The notes under the pieces are model-generated. The model had not been told where the DNA came from and made no database searches. It saw only the letters and a program-made list of their open reading frames with translations. From Facklamia sp. 7083-14-GEN3 (lineage in GTDB: Bacteria > Bacillota > Bacilli > Lactobacillales > Aerococcaceae), in the NCBI RefSeq assembly GCF_024742075.1, contig NZ_JANSGD010000001.1:124001-188000 (forward strand): a stretch of DNA of 64,000 bases, written 5' to 3'. A program made the translations under genes and the position numbers. Below are positions 52,171-61,563 of the stretch, piece by piece; the first letter of the stretch is position 1, and each line of letters starts with the position of its first letter.

Positions 52171-53456
52171 GAATGATTGATTTGAGATAGATTAACCAAT
52201 ATAAGATCAAGAAGGCTCTCACAAATGGGGGGACTTGCTAGTAATTCAGCTACTAAATAGCTGGAATAAGTGACCAAGGTAATAGGAAATAACCAAGGGA
52301 GTGAGACCCCAGTCATCTCAAGAATTAAAAAAATACCCGAGAGCGGCGCTCGTACAATTGCGGAAAAATGTCCACTCATTGCAAATAAAGCAAGATAGAT
52401 TATAAGCTCAGAGGGAATCAGTCCTAAATTATATAGGAGGCTGCCATAGAGATTACCTAATATAGCGCCAATGGATAATAATGGAAAAAAAATGCCTCCA
52501 GGTATGCCTGAACAAAAAGCGAATGCTAATAATAATATCTTCATCGAATATAAATAAGTTAGGTAGGGAGGATTAGGGTTCTCGCCGATTGGAAAACTTA
52601 TTAAATTAGCTCCAGAACCAAATAAATTACGGTCAAAATAGAGTATCATAGCGGTTAAAATAAAAGGTAGGATTGATTTTAGCCATTGAGGAATTGATAA
52701 TCCTTGATAAAGTTTTTTCCCATTTATCACTACCAAGTTAAACAATACACCTGAAAGACCTGTAATAAGTCCCAAGCCAAGACAGGTTATTAATAAATTG
52801 TTTGGAAGTTGTGCTTGTCTAAGCAAAATAATAGATGGTTGATTGCCTAAAATGCTATTGGCTGTTTGATTAGCAAACAGCACGATTATACCAGCATAAA
52901 CAAATAATGGTCTACTTGTTTTATAGAATAAACCTTCTAAGATAAAAGATAGTCCTGATAAAGGTGCATTAAAAGTAGCCGCCATTCCTCCACCTGCCGC
53001 GCCGGCTATTAGGTAACGACTGATAGAGGAATCGCTACGAAAAGACTTACTCATAATTTGCCCGATGGTAGAACCAATTTGAATAGAGGGGCCTCCTCTT
53101 CCTAGTGTTAAGCCAGAGCCAATAGCAGTCATTCCACCAAAAAATTTGTAAAATAAAACGGTGAGCCCATTTTGATTTAAACGGTTGTGAAGTAGGCCAT
53201 TAACTCTTGGAACACCTGATCCTCCGATAGCTGGTTCCTTTTTCAAGCTATAGGCTGTAAAGAATCCTAGACCTAGAATAAACAAACTATAAATGATAAG
53301 ATTTGTTAAATTTTGATGCGAGAGGGATAATAAAGAGTATGAAAAATTTGCAAGATGATTGATAAGAAGATTAAAACCTGCTATTACACAGCCAGTTATT
53401 AATCCGGTGAGGGCGCAAAGTAAGAGCGTTTTGATAGAAGTATAAGTGTTTTTCAT
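52149..53456 (-). CDS. CLC-family chloride channel/transporter lacking the gating Glu
   Basis: 435 aa, about ten to twelve membrane segments. CLC selectivity motifs are present: GSGVP (79-83), GRGGPSIQIG (119-128) and GIPGGIFFP; a conserved Tyr near the C-terminus (LVTYSSYLV) fits the inner anion site. In well-studied CLCs the second motif is GREGP, its Glu being the external gate and proton-coupling residue (Glu148 in E. coli ClcA). Here that position is Gly121 (codon GGA). Loss of this Glu normally uncouples Cl- from H+ transport, so this may be a passive anion pathway or have a different specificity (inference). AGGAGG before the ATG. Confidence 0.88.
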   Translation of the reverse strand: MKNTYTSIKTLLLCALTGLITGCVIAGFNLLINHLANFSYSLLSLSHQNLTNLIIYSLFILGLGFFTAYSLKKEPAIGGSGVPRVNGLLHNRLNQNGLTVLFYKFFGGMTAIGSGLTLGRGGPSIQIGSTIGQIMSKSFRSDSSISRYLIAGAAGGGMAATFNAPLSGLSFILEGLFYKTSRPLFVYAGIIVLFANQTANSILGNQPSIILLRQAQLPNNLLITCLGLGLITGLSGVLFNLVVINGKKLYQGLSIPQWLKSILPFILTAMILYFDRNLFGSGANLISFPIGENPNPPYLTYLYSMKILLLAFAFCSGIPGGIFFPLLSIGAILGNLYGSLLYNLGLIPSELIIYLALFAMSGHFSAIVRAPLSGIFLILEMTGVSLPWLFPITLVTYSSYLVAELLASPPICESLLDLILVNLSQINHSKKSVPL

Positions 53457-53677
53457 AAGAAGCCTCCTAATTTATTTTAGGTTATCTGAATTTTTCTGAC
53501 AAGACGTATTAATGAAATTTATGCAGTTAGTATTTCATGAAATATTATTTGAAGTCATAGTTTATTTATAATAAATTAAGCTCAAACATTAATTAGGATA
53601 AATTTTTAAATGTTTCGTTATGAGGAGCTTACCTAATCAAATGAGAAATTTCATTAGATTAAAAGGAGATCGAGTAA

Positions 53678-54577
53678 ATGGATAAAAATTTTCATTGGCA
53701 GCTATATCAAGGACTAGACGATCATGAGTTGGAAAATATTTGTAGAAACTTACACATTCCCAATGACTACTTAAAAGGTGTTAACGACCCCTTCGAAATT
53801 GCTCGTATAGAAGGTTGTATAAATAATAAAGAACATTCGTCTTATCTTGTTGTTTTACAGTATTTATTACCGCAATCTAAAAATAGGGAAGATTACGAGT
53901 ATAAGACCCGAGCTATTTCGCTTGTTCAAGCAGATGAACAATTGTTAGTTACTTTTAAAGAAGATCCTAAATATTTTTCAGATCTTTTTAAACAGTTTGA
54001 TCAAAATTTTCAGTTAAGCTATGAAGAAATGGTAATGAAAGTTTTTTGGAAAATTCAAAATGAAATCATTAAAGTTTTAGCCTGGGTTCATGAAGAAATT
54101 GAAGATATGCAAAAAGATATTGAATATTCCTCTCAAAACAAAGAACTTTATCGTCTTATGAGACTCGATAAAAGCTTGGCATACATTAAAACAGCTGTTC
54201 ACAATAATCGAATAGTTCTCGAAAAAATTAGTCAAGATGAAAGATTTCAGTCTAAGCCTGCTTTGAAGTCACTAATGCATGATGTCTTGATTGAATCCTA
54301 TCAAGCAGAATCAATGGTTAATGAGGGAATGCGAATTACTGATCAATTAAGTGATATATTCTCAAATGTAATCTCTAATAATCTGAACAATGTAATGAAA
54401 GTTTTGACTTCAATTACGATCATTCTTACTATTCCAACAATTATTGGTGGACTTTGGGGAATGAATGTACCTCTTCCATTTGCAAATAGTGAATCTGGAT
54501 TTTTTATGACGATTCTTTTAAGTTTATTAATCAGTATTGTGGTTGTATTTTGGCTAAAATCTAAAGATTACTTGTAA
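53678..54577 (+). CDS. CorA-family magnesium/divalent cation transporter
   Basis: 299 aa. Long N-terminal cytoplasmic domain with helical segments (about 1-235), then two C-terminal membrane helices (about 240-262 and 272-292) joined by the CorA signature GMN in GLWGMNVPLPF. A pentamer importing Mg2+ or related ions is expected from the family. The sequence is a diverged CorA of the type common in Lactobacillales. Ribosome site AAAAGGAG. Monocistronic. Confidence 0.9.
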   Translation: MDKNFHWQLYQGLDDHELENICRNLHIPNDYLKGVNDPFEIARIEGCINNKEHSSYLVVLQYLLPQSKNREDYEYKTRAISLVQADEQLLVTFKEDPKYFSDLFKQFDQNFQLSYEEMVMKVFWKIQNEIIKVLAWVHEEIEDMQKDIEYSSQNKELYRLMRLDKSLAYIKTAVHNNRIVLEKISQDERFQSKPALKSLMHDVLIESYQAESMVNEGMRITDQLSDIFSNVISNNLNNVMKVLTSITIILTIPTIIGGLWGMNVPLPFANSESGFFMTILLSLLISIVVVFWLKSKDYL

Positions 54578-54592
54578 TAAAGTTTCAAAAAA

Positions 54593-54613
54593 GCCAGACA
54601 ATAGCTGTCTGGC
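54593..54613 (-). terminator. Terminator between CorA and the minus-strand membrane gene
   Basis: 8-bp stem GCCAGACA / TGTCTGGC with a 5-base loop; on the minus strand followed by six T, so chiefly for the membrane protein gene. Confidence 0.7.
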
Positions 54614-54619
54614 ATTGAT

Positions 54620-55111
54620 TTAAGGACGTGTGACATCTTGAACATCCACTTCAATATTTGCTTGTTTTAAATGGGCAATTAATTTTCCTTCATCACTTAA
54701 AGGAAAGGATTGGGCAAAATACTGATTATTGGCCTTTCCTAAAAGATTAATTCGTTTTTTTTCAAGATCTTTCGTTAGAACAACACGATCGACCTTTGCA
54801 AAAGAAATGGGAATCATTATTGATAAAGTTCCACGAAAGACGGAAAAGTCAGACTTTGAAATGCCTCTTGCTAATGGGCCAGAGATAAAATAAAGAATGG
54901 CTGAAGCAACCAATAAATAATGCCAGATACTATTAGCAAATTGAAAACCAATCCAGACTAATAATCCTAGAGTAATTAATTGCGTCCAAATCCAGTAACT
55001 TTGTGTGACTTCTACAAAAATATTGCGACTCCGTTTATAAAAGTGATAACTACTACCAGCAATTAAAGCGATGGTCAAGAGAATGGATACGATATCTTTC
55101 AAAGCGTTCAC
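54620..55111 (-). CDS. Membrane protein with C-terminal soluble domain, unknown function
   Basis: 163 aa with three hydrophobic segments (about 5-22, 42-60 and 64-82) followed by a soluble domain of about 75 residues (FRGTLSIMIPISFAKVDRVV, KRINLLGKANNQYFAQSFPL) that looks like a small beta-rich PH-like unit, as in DUF5673-type proteins. Function unknown. The start has a GGAGTGA site. It diverges from the broken GNAT gene. Confidence 0.65.
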   Translation of the reverse strand: MNALKDIVSILLTIALIAGSSYHFYKRSRNIFVEVTQSYWIWTQLITLGLLVWIGFQFANSIWHYLLVASAILYFISGPLARGISKSDFSVFRGTLSIMIPISFAKVDRVVLTKDLEKKRINLLGKANNQYFAQSFPLSDEGKLIAHLKQANIEVDVQDVTRP

Positions 55112-55191
55112 TCCTCACTATTTCATTAGAAATACTATAACATAAGTGATAAACAATAAGCTATCAAGTTCTAAGAGGATAAGGAGAAAAA

Positions 55192-55725
55192 ATGTTTTTA
55201 AAACAAGTTGACAAAAGAGATTTAAACAGAATTTAAGAATTTCTAGACAGCTATCCCAATTCAGATCAATGGATTGCCGGGACCTCAAGTCTTCACCGAT
55301 ATAATGGGAAATTAGATCAGTGGATTGACTTAATGAAGAATTGGTCCCAAGGGAAAGAATTACCTGTTGGTAGAGTGCCATTGATTCAATGGCTATGTAT
55401 AAATGACAAAGGAAAAATGATCGGTGCCATTAATCTGCGTCCTCAACTGAATGAATATTTACTTCACTCTGGGGGCCAGATTGGCTATGTGGTTCATCCA
55501 GACTATCGCTGTAAAGGTGTGGCAAGCTGGATGCTAGGTGAGGTTTTAAAGAAAGCGCATGAACTAGGAAAAGAACGCATTTTAATTACTTGTCGAGCAA
55601 ACAATATAGCCTCTCAAGCGACCATTGAAAAGTGGGGCGGTTTATTAGAAGATCAACGGTTGGAAAAAGGGGTATGGGTCAAACGCTTTTGGATCGATTT
55701 AACCAAAGAAAGTTGGTTTATTTAA
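55192..55725 (+). pseudogene. GNAT acetyltransferase with early in-frame TAA
   Basis: ATG at 55192 has a good AAGGAG site and encodes MFLKQVDKRDLNRI, then TAA at 55234-55236 (codon 15). The same frame continues as EFLDSYPNSDQWIAGTSSLH and through a complete GNAT core (GGQIGYVVHPDYRCKGVASWM as motif A) to 55725. Relation to the intact GNAT at 17371 is evident (GAINLRPQLNEYLLHSGGQIG against AVNIRHYLNDFLLLKGGHIG, both in part). The stop is one base from CAA or AAA. A 130-residue fragment could start at the ATG at 55333, missing the N-terminal third. Either a recent nonsense mutation or a base error. Confidence 0.8.
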
Positions 55726-55847
55726 CATACAAAGTAATAATCTATAAATAAATAAAAATCCTCAATGACCAAAGAAGTAGGTTCATGTTTATTCAACAAA
55801 GTTTTTCTGATAGGATTAAGCTAAGACAAAGAGATAAAGGAGGTATC

Positions 55848-56351
55848 ATGTTCTTAACAAGCTATAAGAGTCCAATTGGTGAGATTAAAATTTTGATCGA
55901 TAATAAGGATTTGGCTGGAATTTGGTTTTCTAATAGTGAGAAAATTGAGCAGAATTTACCAAAGATCATACCAACGTTACCTTCCGATAGTTCTGAATTC
56001 GCAGTATTTATTAACTGGTTAGATAAATACTTTAAAGGGGAAAAAGTGGATTTGCTTTCAATACCTATCAATCCTTTATTTCAAACTCCTTTTCGTCTAA
56101 AGGTTTGGCACCAATTAATTCAAATTCCTTTCGGACATGTTAAGACATATGGTGAGATTGCCAAAAAGATTGAAGATGAAACTAAACAAAAAGCATCTGC
56201 ACAAGCTGTAGGAGGGGCAATAGGAGCCAATCCTATTTTGTTGATCATACCTTGTCATCGTGTCATATCTGCTTCTGGAGATTTGACCGGTTATAGTGGC
56301 GGTATTGACAAAAAAGCTTGGTTAATTAATCACGAACAAAACAAATTTTAG
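55848..56351 (+). CDS. ogt: Methylated-DNA-[protein]-cysteine S-methyltransferase
   Basis: 167 aa DNA repair protein that takes methyl groups from O6-methylguanine onto its own Cys in a single-use reaction. Acceptor Cys is in IPCHRVI; upstream FGHVKTYGEIAKKI is the helix-turn-helix that binds DNA, and AQAVGGAIGANPI precedes the active site. Start at ATG 55848 with AAAGGAGG; a 21-codon longer frame from 55785 has no site. Followed 14 bases later by the glyoxalase II gene, probably in the same transcript. Confidence 0.93.
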   Translation: MFLTSYKSPIGEIKILIDNKDLAGIWFSNSEKIEQNLPKIIPTLPSDSSEFAVFINWLDKYFKGEKVDLLSIPINPLFQTPFRLKVWHQLIQIPFGHVKTYGEIAKKIEDETKQKASAQAVGGAIGANPILLIIPCHRVISASGDLTGYSGGIDKKAWLINHEQNKF

Positions 56352-56365
56352 AAAGGATAATAATC

Positions 56366-57070
56366 ATGCATATAAAAGCAATTCCTGCTCTAGAAGATAA
56401 TTATATTTGGTTAATTAAAACGGGGGAAGATGTTGTTGTTGTTGATCCAGGAGAAAGTGAACCTTTAATTGATTACTTGCAAACATCAGGTCTAAAAGTC
56501 AAAGCAATTCTTTTAACACATTTTCATGAAGACCATGTAGGAGGGTTGAGTGAATTATTAGCTAGTCAAAAGCATGAAGTGACTGTTTATGGACCGATTG
56601 AAGTTGAAGATCAAGTCAATCAAGTGGTCAAAGATGGCGACCGATTGGAGATTAATGGATGGGAATTTGAGGTGTTAAAAACACCGGGACACAGTGCAGA
56701 ACATATTTCTTATTTAATGGATAAGCATCTTTTCTGTGGCGATGTCCTATTTTCAGCTGGTTGCGGACGCGTATTTACCAATGATTATCAAGCACAATAT
56801 GATAGTCTTCAAAAAATAAAAGCCTTGTCTGATGAAACTCAAATATACGCTGGACACGAATACACTTTAACAAACCTGGCCTTTTCTTTAACAATCGAAC
56901 CCGACAATCAAGATTTAATGAACCAACAACAAGCCGTCAAAGATAGACGGTCCAAGGGTTTACCGAGTCTTCCGACTAATTTGGCTGTGGTAAAGAAAAT
57001 TAATCTTTTCTTACAGGCAGAAAGTTTGAAGGATTTCATCCAATTAAGAAAAGTGCGTGATCAATTTTAG
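56366..57070 (+). CDS. gloB: Hydroxyacylglutathione hydrolase (glyoxalase II)
   Basis: 234 aa metallo-beta-lactamase-fold hydrolase completing methylglyoxal removal by splitting S-lactoylglutathione. Metal motif THFHEDHVGG; further ligands in TPGHSAEH, FCGDVLF and GHEYT; a C-terminal HAGH domain (KDRRSKGLPSLPTNLAVV onwards) points to true glyoxalase II rather than a generic hydrolase. With the GST-like gene at 3155 it suggests that this cell uses glutathione or a similar thiol (inference). AGAAAGGA ribosome site. Confidence 0.88.
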   Translation: MHIKAIPALEDNYIWLIKTGEDVVVVDPGESEPLIDYLQTSGLKVKAILLTHFHEDHVGGLSELLASQKHEVTVYGPIEVEDQVNQVVKDGDRLEINGWEFEVLKTPGHSAEHISYLMDKHLFCGDVLFSAGCGRVFTNDYQAQYDSLQKIKALSDETQIYAGHEYTLTNLAFSLTIEPDNQDLMNQQQAVKDRRSKGLPSLPTNLAVVKKINLFLQAESLKDFIQLRKVRDQF

Positions 57071-57084
57071 AAAGGAAGATGGGG

Positions 57085-57774
57085 ATGCGTATATTTATCG
57101 TTGAAGATGACCCCATTATTGCCGAAGGTTTAACCAAGACCCTAATTAACCATCATTTTGAAGTTAGAAAGTGTCAAGACTTTGAAAATGTTGTCGAAGA
57201 ATGTCTTTCTTGGCAAGCCCATCTGGTCCTCTTAGATATTAATTTGCCTTATCAAAACGGTTATTATTGGTGCAGTCAACTGCGGGCTCAATCACAAATC
57301 CCAATTATTTTTATTTCTTCCTTATCTGAAAGTATGGACCAGCTAGTAGCCTTACAGATGGGTGGGGATGATTATATAGTCAAGCCGATTGATCGTCAGT
57401 TGACTGTTGCATAGATCCAGGCCCTTTTAAGAAGAAGTTATAACTATCAACCGGACAGCAATCCTAATCTTAGTTTTGATGAGATGACTTTAAATACTCA
57501 ATCTTTAAGCATTGAATACCAAGAAGAAATGATTGACTTAACCGCTACTGAATATCAAATATTAGCAGTTTTATTTAAAAAAAGTGGTGATTATGCTAGA
57601 AGGGATGAAATACTAGATGACTGTTGGCAAGAAAATCAATTTATTGACGATAATACGCTAGCAGTCAATATTTCACGCTTAAGAAAAAAATTAACAGCAT
57701 TTAATCGCGGACCCGTAATAGGTACTAAAAAAATGGTGGGCTATCGCCTTTTGAGAAAAGAGGCAAAAAAATGA
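57085..57774 (+). pseudogene. BceR-like response regulator interrupted by TAG
   Basis: OmpR-type regulator. Receiver domain from ATG 57085 (MRIFIVEDDPIIAEG; phospho-acceptor Asp51 in LLLDINLPYQNG region; YIVKPID carries the conserved Lys). At codon 110 (57412-57414) a TAG replaces what is usually Lys or Arg at the domain linker (TVA-stop-IQALLRRSYNY); AAG to TAG is one base. The frame then continues without damage through a complete winged-helix domain (ATEYQILAVLFKKSGDYARR, RLRKKL, GYRLL) to 57774. If the stop is real only a receiver without DNA binding is made. The start at 57085 rather than 57079 follows spacing from AAAGGAAG. Confidence 0.85.
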
Positions 57775-58667
57775 AAGCATTCATAAATAAATACAAGAGT
57801 CTGATATTATTTGTTTTATTTATATTAGCTCTTTTTGCCCTTGTTTTTTATTTATTCCGTTTAAATTGGACGTATTATATGATCCCTTCTTTACTGATAG
57901 TGCTTGTTTTAATCCTTTATTTAGGCAGGCAATGGTTTTATTTTCAAACAGAAGTAAGTTACCAGCAAAAATACCAAGCTTTATTACAAAGTTCACAAGT
58001 TGAAAAGAACATTCAATTAAATAGAGAAAAAGACTTAGAAGATTATTTCTTATTATGGGTCCACCAAATAAAAACGCCGATTGCAGCGACTAAAATGCTG
58101 TTAGAAGAAAGTGAAGATCCGTCGAAAGGGCTGCTTAATCAAGAATTAGTCAAAATAGAATCCTATTCCAATTTAGCTTTAAACTATCTCAAAGTGACTA
58201 ATCCAAATAGAGACATGATCTTTAATCGAATTCCATTGAATGAAATTATTCAACCGCTCTTAAAGCGTTACCGACACCAGTTCATCAATCAGGACATTAC
58301 TTTGCACTATCAACCGATTCATCAAGAAGTTTTAACAGAGGCCAATCTTTGTCAGATTATGATCGAGCAAATTTTATCCAATGCTTTAAAATATAGTCCC
58401 AAAGGGAATATATGGATTAAATGGAGACAAACTAGCTATGAATTGGTCATCGAAGACGATGGCAGAGGCATTCATCCTCAAGACTTACCCAAAATCTTTG
58501 ATAAGGGCTATTCGGGGCACAATGGTTTATTGAATGAACAATCTTCAGGTATAGGCTTATACATGGTGCGCTTAATTAGTAAACGTCTTAACCAAGCCGT
58601 AAGTGTTCAGTCAAAAAAGGGTGAAGGAAGCCGTTTTATCATTCAATTTAATCTAGAATCATCTTAA
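57771..58667 (+). CDS. BceS-like intramembrane-sensing histidine kinase
   Basis: 298 aa. Two membrane helices (about 9-29 and 35-53) with only a few residues outside, the intramembrane-sensing form that relies on its partner ABC transporter to detect the peptide. H-box HQIKTPIAATKMLLEE gives His98; ATP-binding boxes are QILSNALKYSP (N), EDDGRGIHPQDL (G1), KIFDKGYSG (F) and SSGIGLYMVRLI (G2). Overlaps the response regulator frame by 4 bases. Its partner regulator and the permease below are both broken. Confidence 0.9.
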   Translation: MKAFINKYKSLILFVLFILALFALVFYLFRLNWTYYMIPSLLIVLVLILYLGRQWFYFQTEVSYQQKYQALLQSSQVEKNIQLNREKDLEDYFLLWVHQIKTPIAATKMLLEESEDPSKGLLNQELVKIESYSNLALNYLKVTNPNRDMIFNRIPLNEIIQPLLKRYRHQFINQDITLHYQPIHQEVLTEANLCQIMIEQILSNALKYSPKGNIWIKWRQTSYELVIEDDGRGIHPQDLPKIFDKGYSGHNGLLNEQSSGIGLYMVRLISKRLNQAVSVQSKKGEGSRFIIQFNLESS

Positions 58668-58692
58668 CCTTACAAAATTGTAAGGTTCTTTT
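58666..58692 (+). terminator. Terminator of the two-component genes, overlapping a BceR-type operator
   Basis: 9-bp stem AACCTTACA / TGTAAGGTT with an AAAT loop, followed by CTTTTT. Confidence 0.75.
58670..58683 (+). promoter_or_regulatory. BceR-type operator TNACA-N4-TGTAA
   Basis: TTACA-AAAT-TGTAA matches the published form of BceR-like binding sites. It lies about 60 bases before a TATACT -10 candidate (58737-58742) of the ABC transporter genes, whose -35 is poor, as expected for an activated promoter. A half-site TTTGTAAG follows at about 58697. Confidence 0.55.
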
Positions 58693-58771
58693 TCAATTTG
58701 TAAGTTAAGATAAAGGTCGACATCTATATCGTCTTATATACTTGACTTATCAATTCTAGGAGGGCAAGTGA

Positions 58772-59530
58772 ATGTTACTTAGTGTAGAACATATTGAAAA
58801 AATATATAGCGGCAGAGGAAATAAGACCATCGCCTTAAGAGATGTAGATTTTGCCATTAATGAGGGCGAATACCTTGCGATTATGGGAGAATCGGGTTCT
58901 GGTAAATCAACTCTCTTAAATATTTTAGCGACTTTTGACCAACCGACTGCGGGTCGAGTTTTGTTAAATAATCTTGATTTATCAGAACTTAGGGAAGAGC
59001 AAATTGCTAGTTTCCGACGTGAAAAGCTGGGTTTTGTATTTCAAGATTTTAATTTATTAGATGGATTTACTAATCGTGATAATATTCTTTTACCAATGGT
59101 TTTATCGCAAAAATCAATTGCGGAAATGGAAGATAAACTCGAAAGGGTAGCTAGTCTGGTTGGAGTTGAAGAACTATTAGATAAGTATCCTTATGAAATA
59201 TCAGGAGGTCAAGCACAGCGGATTGCAATTTCTCGCGCCTTAATTAATCAACCGGATATTATTCTTGCTGATGAACCGACGGGTGCTTTAGACTCAAAAA
59301 CCTCTGAGCAAATCATGCAAGTTTTAGTTAAATTAAATCAAGTAGGTAATACGATATTGATGGTAACTCATTCCATAAAGGCAGCGTCCTCTGCTAACCG
59401 TGTTTTGTTTATTAAAGATGGGGTCATTTATCATGAAATATATCGTGGTCAACAGTCATCGCTTGATTTTCAAGAAGCGATCGCTAACGCCTTAGCCATG
59501 TTGAATGGACGGAGGGAAGCAAGATGTTAA
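58772..59530 (+). CDS. BceA-like ABC transporter ATPase
   Basis: 252 aa. Walker A GESGSGKST, Q-loop VFQDFNLLDGFT, signature ISGGQAQRIAISRAL, Walker B IILADEPTGALDS and switch His in MVTHSIKAA. The sequence belongs to the MacB/LolD-like group used by Bce/Vra antimicrobial-peptide detoxification modules. Ribosome site TAGGAGGG. Its stop overlaps the permease start by 7 bases. Intact, although its permease partner is split. Confidence 0.92.
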   Translation: MLLSVEHIEKIYSGRGNKTIALRDVDFAINEGEYLAIMGESGSGKSTLLNILATFDQPTAGRVLLNNLDLSELREEQIASFRREKLGFVFQDFNLLDGFTNRDNILLPMVLSQKSIAEMEDKLERVASLVGVEELLDKYPYEISGGQAQRIAISRALINQPDIILADEPTGALDSKTSEQIMQVLVKLNQVGNTILMVTHSIKAASSANRVLFIKDGVIYHEIYRGQQSSLDFQEAIANALAMLNGRREARC

Positions 59531-61510
59531 GTATGTCGACAGTTATCCGCAAATCGGCCATCAAGTCGATGAAGTCCAATAAAGAAGTATTTATACCCTT
59601 CATCTTAGCTTCGATTATTCTATTTGCTTTAGAATATATTATTTTATCGTTAACTAGCAATCAGTATATTATCGAAAGGTCACCCAGTCTCAGTTCAATT
59701 TTAATGATTGGTGTTTTCTTCGCAACACTTTTGAATATAATAATTGTTATCTATGCTTCCAGCTTTATACGAAAGAAACTCACGCAAGAATTTGGGCTCT
59801 ATTCTATTTTAGGGTTAGCCAAGAAACATGTACGTCGTATTTCATTTACTCAGTTTCTTATTATCCTTTTACTAAACGCTTCATTTAGTATTTTATTGGG
59901 TTATTTAAGTGGCAATTTTTTGTTTGTTATATTTAATCGCTTAATGAAGGACACGGGAGCCAATTTTATGGACTATCCGTTTGATTTACCAACAGCCTTT
60001 AAAACTTTACTATTAATGGTAGGCACTTATATAGTCATTTATCTATTATCGGCCTTTAAAATCCAACGCTTAAAATCACTTGAATTGATGAAAGAGAGCC
60101 GCAAAGGGCAAGGTAAGACTAAAAATCGCTGGGTCCTCTTGGTAATTTGTATTGTCACCACATCAGTGGGGTATTACATTGCGCTGACTACTCAAGGTGT
60201 TATAGATTCTTTATCAATGATTTTCATCGCCATATTCTTAGTGATGGCTGGGACCTTTAGCTTTTTTATGGCATTTACGATCTTTGCATTAAAACTAATG
60301 CAGAAAAATAAGAAGTATTATTATCAGCCCAGTCACTTTCTAAGTATTTCAGGTATGTTGCAAAGAGTAGTGAAAAATGCCACCTCTTTAGCCAGTATTA
60401 CCATTTTGGCTTCAGGTGTCATGATAGTTTTGGCTATGACTTTGACCACCTATCGTAATATGGAAGCAGCTGCAGAAGGATCTATGCCTAGAGATTATCA
60501 AGTTTTATTAAGAGGAATGGAGGATATTGAAACTTCAACAGATGATCAGCTGGAGCTTTTCACTAGTTTTCAAGCAGAATTAAGCTCTTTAGATTTGATT
60601 GAAGAGGATGCGGTGGTAAACTGATGCCATGGATCCTGTGCTATTGAAAGAGAATCATATTTATCCATTATTAGGACCTAATCAAAAGCAAAAAGTAGAA
60701 AATGGAAAAAAAGCCTTTGTTCTTATCGGTTTAAAAAGTGATTACTTAGATTTATTCCCTGAGGAGTCGGTTGAAGAAGACCAATGGATCATTGCATCAC
60801 ATTTGATAGATGTATCAAAGATAGAGGAAATATATTGGGGGGATAATGAAAAGCATGCTGTCCATTTAGGCAATCGAAAAATTATTCCTAGCATGCTGAT
60901 AACAGATTCATTTTATATAGGCGTTAACTCTTTAAAAGAAATGGAAGCTCTCAGAAGTTATTTATCGATTGATGAGACGAAAGAGTTAAAAGCTAGCAGT
61001 TCTTTGTATTTTAATTTAATAAATAAAGAATCAGAATCGCTGGTTCAAGAGTTAGCCCAGCAAAAGGGAATGACTTTTGTAAGTAAGTCATCTAGCAAGC
61101 GAGATCTTTACCAACTGAATGGTGGTTTGTTATTTATTGGTTTGATTGTTTCATGTGTATTAATTATCGGTATGATTTTAATGCTATATTTCAAACAAAT
61201 ATCAGAAGGTTATGAAGATAAAAAGAATTATCAGATTATGAAACAAGTTGGTTTGCCTATTCAATTAATTAAGAAAACAATCCGTTCACAAGTATTATGG
61301 GTCTTCTTTTTACCTTTAATCGTCGCGGTTATTCACAATCTATATGCTAGTCGAATTGTATTTAAGTTACTTGGCATATTAGGAGTGAATGATTTTAAAG
61401 ATTATTTACTTAATTTTACTTGGGTAGTCATTGGCTTTATCCTTTTCTATCTGATTTTCTACCAGCTAACTTCTCAAGCATATTACCGCATTATTAATCA
61501 AGAAGATTAA
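59524..61510 (+). pseudogene. BceB/VraG-like permease split by a one-base frameshift
   Basis: The two halves, 59524-60624 (366 codons) and 60629-61510 (293 codons), together give the roughly 660 residues and ten membrane helices of BceB-type permeases with the large external loop. The first half ends EEDAVVN-stop and the second resumes as MDPVLLKEN one frame over. Removing one A from the AAA run at 60618-60620 restores a continuous frame (VVTDAMDPVL), so an A insertion explains the break. It falls inside the large extracellular loop after the seventh helix. Function if intact: sensing and removing peptides such as bacitracin or nisin from their lipid targets. A sequencing error in a short A run cannot be excluded. 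Confidence 0.85.
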
Positions 61511-61517
61511 ACAAAAA

Positions 61518-61553
61518 AACACCTGCTTTCTTTTTAAGAAAGCAGGTGTTTTA
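61518..61553. terminator. Bidirectional terminator
   Basis: Perfect 15-bp stem AACACCTGCTTTCTT / AAGAAAGCAGGTGTT with a 3-base loop, between convergent genes; T and A runs on both sides. Confidence 0.9.
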
Positions 61554-61563
61554 ACTATTGTTC

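Noticed and set aside
55118-55381. Minus-strand frame of 87 codons
   Set aside because: Lies opposite the 5-prime part of the broken GNAT gene and has no ribosome site; shadow frame.
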